In this document: in pieces, positions 9,204-15,843 of the stretch
Numbering within the stretch: position 1 is the stretch's first letter
Layout of the letters: each line of letters starts with the position of its first letter
DNA from: Sphingobacterium allocomposti
GTDB taxonomy: Bacteria > Bacteroidota > Bacteroidia > Sphingobacteriales > Sphingobacteriaceae
Assembly: GCF_008124885.1 (NCBI RefSeq)
Contig: NZ_VNHX01000009.1
Location: 62,001 to 126,000, forward strand
Direction: 5' to 3'
Length of the DNA: 64,000 nt
Translations under genes and position numbers: made by a program
The notes under the pieces: model-generated
What the model was told of the DNA's origin: nothing
Seen by the model: the letters and a program-made list of their open reading frames with translations, nothing else
The model's database searches: none

Positions 9204-10134
9204 GATTTACAATATTCAATTTTATACTCTCTTTAGTTATCAATGCATGGAAGGCTTCAATTAAAGCCCGTTCTTCCTGCTGTCCCAACGCATACAGTGG
9301 CGGCATCATGTAGGGCTCACATAAGCCGAGCTCCTTCATGAGCACCTTTAGGGCCCATAAAGACTCGCCTAGCGATTTGTTAGACTGGTACAGCGCGCCC
9401 AGATTGTCCGACTGCTGCTGTAAAGCTTCTGCCGTCGCCGTGTCGCCCCGTTCCACGGCCCGGCACATTGCCGTATAAATTGCCGGGGCAAAATTGCCCG
9501 AGCTGGGAATGATACCGTCGCTTCCGTGAATCAAGGAATGTGCACAGGCGCCTGCCCACCCCATATAATGTTTAAAGTCTGTCCTGTCCTTCCAGAGGCG
9601 CAGCGATTGTTCCAGCCTTTCCATGCTTCGCTCAGAGTCTTTCACAGCAACAATTTTTGGATGGAAGCTTAGTTTGTCCAATAAACCAAGCGGAATTGAC
9701 ATATGTGTTGTGGCAGGGATATTGTAGACTATTAAGTTGGCTTCAATAGCTTCTACAAGGTCGAGATAATACTTTTCCATTTGCGCTTCTGACAGCTTGT
9801 AATATGTTGGCAGCGTAGCGGCAACCTCTTCAACGCCCAACGTGGCCGCCAGGTTGGCAAAAGCAATGGAGTCTTGAAGGATATTCGAAGAAATCCCCAC
9901 ATATAGCTTCTTGTCACGTGGCCGGTTCGCCACGGCCGCCTGCAGATAATCCTCTTTAAAACGGTTTGATAAGGACGCGGACTCCCCGGTTGTACCTAGA
10001 ATAAATGGGGTCGCCCCGTTTGCATACAAGTAGGAAAAAATGCGGGCTACAGCGTCCCGGTCCAGACTTAGATCTTGTTTCAGGGGCGCTACCACGGGAA
10101 CAATCGTCTCTTTTTGTATATTGTGTTCTTTCAT
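9196..10134 (-). CDS. DapA/NanA-family class I aldolase (2-keto-3-deoxy acid aldolase)
   Basis: About 312 residues, cytoplasmic TIM barrel of the dihydrodipicolinate synthase / N-acetylneuraminate lyase family. It shows the carboxylate-binding GTTGES block, the catalytic Tyr in VYNIPATTH, and the Schiff-base Lys in KIVAVKDSE (Lys165 from this start). I use the ATG at 10134, 1 bp after the TAA of the upstream gene; an ATG five codons earlier (10149) would overlap that gene. Lysine synthesis is unlikely inside a pectin operon; members of this family cleave 2-keto-3-deoxy sugar acids to pyruvate and an aldehyde. With the adjacent dehydrogenase, kinase and PdxA2 it could cleave DHA from RG-II; Kdo or other keto-deoxy acids are alternatives. 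Confidence 0.85.
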   Translation of the reverse strand: MKEHNIQKETIVPVVAPLKQDLSLDRDAVARIFSYLYANGATPFILGTTGESASLSNRFKEDYLQAAVANRPRDKKLYVGISSNILQDSIAFANLAATLGVEEVAATLPTYYKLSEAQMEKYYLDLVEAIEANLIVYNIPATTHMSIPLGLLDKLSFHPKIVAVKDSERSMERLEQSLRLWKDRTDFKHYMGWAGACAHSLIHGSDGIIPSSGNFAPAIYTAMCRAVERGDTATAEALQQQSDNLGALYQSNKSLGESLWALKVLMKELGLCEPYMMPPLYALGQQEERALIEAFHALITKESIKLNIVNHV

Positions 10135-10135
10135 C

Positions 10136-11287
10136 TTAATAGGCAGCATTTAATATGGCCAACGCGTCAGATAATGCAAGCTCGCGTGGATTGTTAACCA
10201 ATAAACGGGTTATTTTCATGGCATCTTCAGCCATCGTTGGCAGCGCTTCCCGAGGTATGCCCACCTCGCGTAACCGGGCAGGAATTCCACAATCTTTTAT
10301 CAATTCCTTAACCTTGGCTATTCCCGATAGTGCTGTTTCCTCCTCCGTCTGCTTTCGGGGGCACCCCAATGCTACCGCAACGTCGGCGTATCTCTTGGGT
10401 GCCGCCGTATAATTGTATTCCATGACATACGGCAAAAGCAACGCATTTGACAGTCCATGAGCAAGGTGAAACATGCTACCCAAGGGGTAGGACAACGCAT
10501 GTACCGCCGCCGTGTTTACGGGCCCCAGACAGAAGCCGCCAAGCAGGCTTCCCATAGCTATGTCATGTCTTGCTTGCGTATTCGTTCCGTTCCGCACGGC
10601 TTCCACTAAATTGGCCGCAATTAGGCGTATGCCTTCGTACGCATAGATATCTATAAAAGGCTGCGCAAATTTATTCGTGTACGCCTCTAAACAGTGGGTC
10701 AATGCATCCAGTCCCGTTGCCGCTGTAATCTCGGGCGGCAATCCTATCGTGAGCAAGGGATCCACATAAACCATGTCCGGAACCAGGAAAGGGCTTATAA
10801 TTCCTTTTTTCTGATTTTCGTCGTCTACCAAAATAGCGTTTGGCGAGACCTCGCTTCCCGTTCCGGATGTTGCCGGAACACAGATAAGCCGTTTGCTTCG
10901 CCCCCTTAACAGGCCATTACCAACAACAGCTTCCAATGGCTGTACACCGTCCAACAGCGCCGCCAACAACTTGGCGACATCTAATACGCTGCCTCCTCCT
11001 ATCCCGACAACGGTATCAATCTCTATCTCCCGATGACTGGCAGATACCCGATTAAAGTCACCGAATGACGGTTCCTTATCGATACTTGTATCCACGACGA
11101 CCTGTATACCGTGCTCCTTCAGTTGCGTTACAAACCCACTGACCCGCTGTTCCAAAGGTCTAATCGTCAGCAGCATGACCGACCTGCTTCCTAATGCGAC
11201 CACATCTTCCACAAGCTGTTCCAACACACCATTGCCAAAAACGAGCTTCCCTGGAAAATTTATTTTTAATACGCGTTCTACTGACAT
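10136..11287 (-). CDS. Iron-containing alcohol dehydrogenase
   Basis: 383 residues, no signal peptide. Group III (Fe-dependent) alcohol dehydrogenase motifs are clear: GIGGGSVLDVAKLLAAL for NAD(P) binding, PATSGTGSEVSPNAI, then the metal ligands in GLDALTHCLEAY and in AAVHALSYPLGSMFHLAHG (two His). The length is typical of the family. It oxidises an alcohol or reduces an aldehyde in the cytoplasm. It directly precedes the aldolase gene, with a 1-bp gap between stop and start, so the simplest model is that it handles the aldehyde released by the aldolase, reducing a C4 aldehyde acid to threonate. Direction and substrate are inferred. Confidence 0.9.
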   Translation of the reverse strand: MSVERVLKINFPGKLVFGNGVLEQLVEDVVALGSRSVMLLTIRPLEQRVSGFVTQLKEHGIQVVVDTSIDKEPSFGDFNRVSASHREIEIDTVVGIGGGSVLDVAKLLAALLDGVQPLEAVVGNGLLRGRSKRLICVPATSGTGSEVSPNAILVDDENQKKGIISPFLVPDMVYVDPLLTIGLPPEITAATGLDALTHCLEAYTNKFAQPFIDIYAYEGIRLIAANLVEAVRNGTNTQARHDIAMGSLLGGFCLGPVNTAAVHALSYPLGSMFHLAHGLSNALLLPYVMEYNYTAAPKRYADVAVALGCPRKQTEEETALSGIAKVKELIKDCGIPARLREVGIPREALPTMAEDAMKITRLLVNNPRELALSDALAILNAAY

Positions 11288-11307
11288 GCTTTTTTTATAT
11301 TCTATTA

Positions 11308-12456
11308 CTAATCTTCTTCTGCTTTATACGTTTCCAATGTAGGTAAGGTATATCCGGCTACCGTTGGCCAGATGCCTTTCTTGATACGTCTCCTTTTTAA
11401 TTGGGAGGGGTCTACAACAACATGTTTCATTTTCTGCCTTCTCCACGTGTAGGCGAAGTGGAGAAGACCATCGCTTGTTTGTATCACCGCCGGATAAGAA
11501 TATTGGCTAATAGGCGAATCTTCCAATATCAGTACGGCATCCCAATCTTTTCCGTTTTTCGAGATAGCCACATTCAAGGGGGTACGTGCCCCTTTTGGAT
11601 TGTCTTTGGGAGGTAAGACGTGATTGTAAACCAGCACGTGTGTGCCATCTTTCATGGTAACGGCATCTGTCCCTGAGTTGTTATTTGGCAATGTTGTCTT
11701 TTGCAGGGGCGTCCATGTTTCGCCGTAGTCGTACGACCAAGACTCCACAATCGCCCAGTTACGGCTTCTCGCGAGAATCTGTAGCTTCCCCTTACCGTGG
11801 TCCAGTACACTCGGCTGGATGGCATTTAACACATCTTCACCCTTGGCAATAGGGCCAACTTTGCGCCACGTCTTTCCGAAGTCTGACGTGATCTCGAAAT
11901 GTATGTTCCAGCCATTACCTTCGGTGCTTGTTGGACATATCAGGCTGCCATTGCTCAGTAACACCGGCTTATTCTTAATGGGTCCAAGGTAGCCCTCCGG
12001 CAGGCGTTCTGCTTCCGACCATGTCTTGCCGCCATCGGTAGAACGTTTAAGCATACCCCACCAAGCCGAGGGCTTGGGACCTACCTTATAAAATAGCAGT
12101 AGCTCCCCGTTGGGCACCTGATACAATACAGGGTTCCAGGTGGGCAGGCGGCTGCCGTCTTCTTGTATCCCATTGGCCACCGACGCCGGGGCTGTCCATT
12201 TTCCGTCGTCTAACCGGGAAATGTAAATCTCCACATCAGGGTGCCGCTCCTTGGTACCTCCAAAAAATGCATACACCAGCCCCGTCGGCGTTTCCGCCAA
12301 CGTAGCGGAATGGCAGGAAGGAAAGGCTGCCTTTTCATAGATAAACTCGTCTCGTACGATACCTTTCTGCCATTTGTGTAAAGCATTTTCCTGCGCACGT
12401 GCACCAAAGAAGAACACCATGCTGATTATCATGAATAACCCTATCTTACTTTTCAT
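11308..12456 (-). CDS. Sialidase-fold (Asp-box) secreted glycosidase or lyase
   Basis: 382 residues with signal peptide (first about 21 residues, ending ARA). At least three Asp-box repeats are visible (STDGGKTW, TSDFGKTW, SYDYGETW) plus a weaker SKNGKDW, so the fold is a six- or seven-bladed sialidase-type beta-propeller. The FRIP motif of true sialidases is missing; the corresponding region reads FPSCHSATLAE. The C-terminus ends with YPAVIQTSDGLLHFAYTWRR, which is common to a Bacteroidota group usually annotated as exo-alpha-sialidase. Since it adjoins the keto-deoxy acid catabolic genes, release of Kdo or DHA (both 2-keto-3-deoxy acids like sialic acid) is a plausible role; a rhamnose-glucuronate lyase role is also possible. 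Confidence 0.72.
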   Translation of the reverse strand: MKSKIGLFMIISMVFFFGARAQENALHKWQKGIVRDEFIYEKAAFPSCHSATLAETPTGLVYAFFGGTKERHPDVEIYISRLDDGKWTAPASVANGIQEDGSRLPTWNPVLYQVPNGELLLFYKVGPKPSAWWGMLKRSTDGGKTWSEAERLPEGYLGPIKNKPVLLSNGSLICPTSTEGNGWNIHFEITSDFGKTWRKVGPIAKGEDVLNAIQPSVLDHGKGKLQILARSRNWAIVESWSYDYGETWTPLQKTTLPNNNSGTDAVTMKDGTHVLVYNHVLPPKDNPKGARTPLNVAISKNGKDWDAVLILEDSPISQYSYPAVIQTSDGLLHFAYTWRRQKMKHVVVDPSQLKRRRIKKGIWPTVAGYTLPTLETYKAEED

Positions 12457-12459
12457 TTT

Positions 12460-13092
12460 TTATTTTTTAGCTTTTTCGGCTCTAGCCTTGTTAACGTAAT
12501 CTTTATACAGCTGTCTCCAGTTTCTTCCGTTAGCATTCAAATACGCTTCTGATTTGGTCTTATAAATCTCGAAAATAGCGGAGATCTGTTTCATGTTTTT
12601 GTAATCAATAGCCATTTCCCTCGCCTCTTCCAAATGAGCGCGGATCACTTTTTCCTCTTCCGCGGTCAGATCAGGCACAATAGCTTTGTAACCCTTCATG
12701 GTGAAATCAACCTTACCAATGGTATATTTATCCAGGATAAAAGCCACTTGAGCAGCATCCAGTTCTTCCCGTAAACCATTCATCAGCGTGTTATGAACGG
12801 TGTCGGGCATCGCCGAGTCGGCAATAATCGTTCTATCGAGCTCACTTAATTTCTGACCGGTTACAGGGTTGATTCCTGCAGGAACGGTACTCGCGGGATG
12901 CGTATTGTGCCATTCTTTAACGGCAACCAGGTGGTTAAAGATTAACGTCTTTATACGCTCTTCTTTTTTCGTGTCATGAAGATCAAGCGCGGCGACCCAC
13001 TCAGCAGCCCGTTTCTGTTCCCCTGTATTATCCTGCGCCTTCAGATTGACCGCTAAAAAGCTCAGAAAAAAAATAATGAATATCTTTTTCAT
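12460..13092 (-). CDS. DUF3826 exported protein
   Basis: 210 residues from the ATG at 13092, which gives a proper signal peptide (MKKIFIIFFLSFLAVNLKAQ) and starts 4 bp after the GH78 stop; an ATG 14 codons upstream lies inside the GH78 gene. The mature protein is predicted to be mainly alpha-helical: EERIKTLIFNHLVAVKEWHN, DAAQVAFILDKYTIGKV, PDLTAEEEKVIRAHLEEARE. This matches the DUF3826 family, found in pectin and rhamnogalacturonan loci with no known function. A diverged paralogue is encoded at 52514-53182. The protein is probably periplasmic. No catalytic motif is obvious to me. Confidence 0.75.
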   Translation of the reverse strand: MKKIFIIFFLSFLAVNLKAQDNTGEQKRAAEWVAALDLHDTKKEERIKTLIFNHLVAVKEWHNTHPASTVPAGINPVTGQKLSELDRTIIADSAMPDTVHNTLMNGLREELDAAQVAFILDKYTIGKVDFTMKGYKAIVPDLTAEEEKVIRAHLEEAREMAIDYKNMKQISAIFEIYKTKSEAYLNANGRNWRQLYKDYVNKARAEKAKK

Positions 13093-13096
13093 GTGT

Positions 13097-15832
13097 TTAT
13101 AATTTAGTTTTGAATTGATAGGTACCCGATCCAATCGCTATCTTCACCTTGTCGCCGTCTTCTGACAGGATCTGCATACGGCTATTGTCCTTTATATTTC
13201 TGTTGCTTTCTGTGATAGATGATCCTTTTCTTGCGGGTAAATACAGCTCCGCTCGCGTATTCGGAGGGATAGAAATTGTCCACTCAAAGGTAGATTTACG
13301 CTTTGTCCAGTTCGATGTAATTTCTCCGTACAAGCTCTGGTAGCGCGCAGCTACATGATCAAGCCCCTCAATAAGCTCCGGCTGCATGACAATTCTTTGA
13401 AATCCGTTCGCTGCCGACTTAATCCCCGCCAGATTCTCATAATACCACACTAATAGGTCGCCCAGCATCATCACATGGTTTTGCGAATTCATACGCGGAT
13501 GCGCCGTATTACCGTTCCACAGCTCCCATATGGTCGTTGCGCCGTGTTCAATCATGTAGCCCCATGACGGGTATGACGTATTGGTGGCCAGTTTATAGGC
13601 CAGATCGGAACGCCCCATATCGGTCAACGTACGCATAATCCATTGCGTTCCAACCAATCCGGTACTTAAATGACCGTTATTTTCTTTCTCGATAATCGCG
13701 ATAATGCGGCCGGCGAGTTTCTCTTTCTCGCTATCTTCCACTAGCCCGAAATACATCGCTAGGATATTCTCTGTCAGGGTATTGTTGCCGTAATAGCCAG
13801 ACGGATTATAGAATCTTCTGTTGAAGTCTTCCCTCATTTTGACCGCGGCTTCCTCAAATTCTGCCCGATCTATGCTGTCTCCTGTATATTCACAAAAACG
13901 AGCCATTACCTCCAACAAATGGTAGTAATATGCCGTGGATATGAGGGGATTTGGACGTTTGACATCAGCACTCTTACCACGTCCTTCCTCAATAGTTGCC
14001 GGTGGTGCACACCAGTCGCCGTAGCTGTCCTTGATTATGATCCCATCGCCATCCATGTAGAGCGCCCGCATATACTGCATCCATTTCTTCATGGCCGGAT
14101 AATGCCTCTTTAGTATACGTACATCACCTGTCTGTTGGTATAGCATATCGGCCACAATCAAGTATGTACCGGGCCAGGTCATATTATCACTATAATATCG
14201 CCAGAAAGCCGGTGCTACGTCGGGAATTGCCCCGTCCTCCTTCTGCGACAGGCGGATATCGTCCAACCATTTGATATAGAAATTGGCATTGTCGAACAGA
14301 AAGTTTTCGCCGTAAGCACTACCCGGCCTGTCACCCAACCAAGCCTGCCGTTCGTTACGTTGCGGGCAATCTACGGGAATACCTTTATAGTTTGAGGCGA
14401 TTCCCCACCAGGCGTTCTTATGAATTTGATTCAGCAACGTATTTGATGAGGTAAATGACCCGACCGTCTCCATTTCATCGTATACCAGTCGCCCCGTAAT
14501 TTTCTCCACATCCAAGTCACCGGGGTAACCTTCTACCTCTACATAACGGAAACCATGATAGGTGAAACGCGGCTCCCATTCCTCTACGGCGCCGCCTTTT
14601 AAAATATACACATCCGTCGCCTTTGCGGCGCGCAGATTGTCCCGGAAAAGCGTACCGTCCTCATTTAGCGATTCTGCAAAGCGCAAGGTTACTTTCGTTC
14701 CACTTTCGCCCTGCACACGCATCTTCACCCAGCCGGAAAAGTTCTGTCCGTAATCGATAATATATTTTCCGCCTTTGGATGTGATGGAAACCGGTTGAAG
14801 GTCTTGCATTACTTTCATATTACGATTTAATTGGGCTTCGTAATTCCCCCCCGGCTCCTGTACATAGGTCGCTTTCTTCCAAGCCCTGTCATCATAGCCA
14901 ACTGTCGCCCAGCCCTGCAGCTCCTTACGGGCATCATATATCTCGCCATCGTATTCATTATTGGATATAATCGGTCCCTCTGTTGTGCCTTTCCACGTAT
15001 CATCTGTGTGAATGGTTTGCTTAGAACCATCCGTATAAGTCACGCGAATTTGCATTTGTACTTTGGGGAAACCGAAATTTTTCACCTTATACGGTTTTTC
15101 CTGCCGTACAGCGTAATAACGCCCGTTACCTAATACGACTCCCAAAGCATGTTTATTCCCCTTGAGTAAATCCGTAACATCGAACACGTTGTATTTTACG
15201 TTTTTGGTGTAATCGGTTAAGCCTGGAGCGAGCACCTGATCGCCCACTTTATTACCATCGATATACAACTCATACAAACCGAGCCCCATAATGTAGGCCG
15301 TTGCTTCTTTCACTTCTTTCGTCATGGAAATTTCCTTTCGGAAATACCGGGCGCTCAGATAACCGGCTTCTTCATCATCGCTGTTGAAGTACCCATCGAA
15401 GCCAATCCAACGCCTATTCCAGTCCTTGTAATACAGCAGACCTACCCGCCATGAAGCAGGCGCCGACCAAGCGGATTCACCCACGTTGGTATACACTTTG
15501 ACTTTCCAGAAAACCTTCGTGTCACTTTTTAAAGCTTTTCCGTCATAGTAAACGGCAATCGAATTATGGGATTCCGTCTTACCCGAATCCCACAAATCTC
15601 CAATGTCCTGCGCCAGCTTCTCGGGCGAGGACGCGACGAGTATATGATAGGCGGTTTGTAGTACGCCACGCTCTTCCGCCTTAATCTTCCATCCTAAACG
15701 AGGCTGCGGCACGTCTATGCCGAGCGGTTCCGTAAGCAGTTCACAGCGCAGATCAAACACGTCCGGACCAGCGATGACCGCGGCGGGAACAACGCTTAAC
15801 CATACTATAAAAACACACCACCATCTGTTCAT
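13097..15832 (-). CDS. Alpha-L-rhamnosidase, GH78
   Basis: 911 residues with signal peptide (to about residue 21). Complete multi-domain GH78 enzyme: Ig-like domain with PRLGWKIKAEERGVLQTAYHILVAS, the GLYELYIDGNKVGDQVLAPG sandwich (in part), RFTYHGFRYVEVEGYPG, then the (alpha/alpha)6 catalytic barrel starting with DCPQRNERQAWLGD (Asp488) and containing EHGATTIWELWNG (Glu762, candidate catalytic acid/base partner), and a C-terminal beta-sandwich. It removes terminal alpha-L-rhamnose. The second GH78 of the operon (1-1722) has a different motif variant (DCPHREKLGWLEQ), so the two probably cut different rhamnosyl linkages. Start 11 bp downstream of the GH2 stop. Confidence 0.93.
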   Translation of the reverse strand: MNRWWCVFIVWLSVVPAAVIAGPDVFDLRCELLTEPLGIDVPQPRLGWKIKAEERGVLQTAYHILVASSPEKLAQDIGDLWDSGKTESHNSIAVYYDGKALKSDTKVFWKVKVYTNVGESAWSAPASWRVGLLYYKDWNRRWIGFDGYFNSDDEEAGYLSARYFRKEISMTKEVKEATAYIMGLGLYELYIDGNKVGDQVLAPGLTDYTKNVKYNVFDVTDLLKGNKHALGVVLGNGRYYAVRQEKPYKVKNFGFPKVQMQIRVTYTDGSKQTIHTDDTWKGTTEGPIISNNEYDGEIYDARKELQGWATVGYDDRAWKKATYVQEPGGNYEAQLNRNMKVMQDLQPVSITSKGGKYIIDYGQNFSGWVKMRVQGESGTKVTLRFAESLNEDGTLFRDNLRAAKATDVYILKGGAVEEWEPRFTYHGFRYVEVEGYPGDLDVEKITGRLVYDEMETVGSFTSSNTLLNQIHKNAWWGIASNYKGIPVDCPQRNERQAWLGDRPGSAYGENFLFDNANFYIKWLDDIRLSQKEDGAIPDVAPAFWRYYSDNMTWPGTYLIVADMLYQQTGDVRILKRHYPAMKKWMQYMRALYMDGDGIIIKDSYGDWCAPPATIEEGRGKSADVKRPNPLISTAYYYHLLEVMARFCEYTGDSIDRAEFEEAAVKMREDFNRRFYNPSGYYGNNTLTENILAMYFGLVEDSEKEKLAGRIIAIIEKENNGHLSTGLVGTQWIMRTLTDMGRSDLAYKLATNTSYPSWGYMIEHGATTIWELWNGNTAHPRMNSQNHVMMLGDLLVWYYENLAGIKSAANGFQRIVMQPELIEGLDHVAARYQSLYGEITSNWTKRKSTFEWTISIPPNTRAELYLPARKGSSITESNRNIKDNSRMQILSEDGDKVKIAIGSGTYQFKTKL

Positions 15833-15843
15833 ACCGCTAACGC

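Noticed and set aside
9196..10134. DapA homologue as lysine biosynthesis gene
   Set aside because: It lies inside a degradative pectin operon between Fe-ADH and PdxA2, with no other lysine gene nearby; the family also contains keto-deoxy acid aldolases.
11308..12456. True sialidase
   Set aside because: No FRIP motif, and no sialic acid catabolic genes such as nanE or nagB are in the window.
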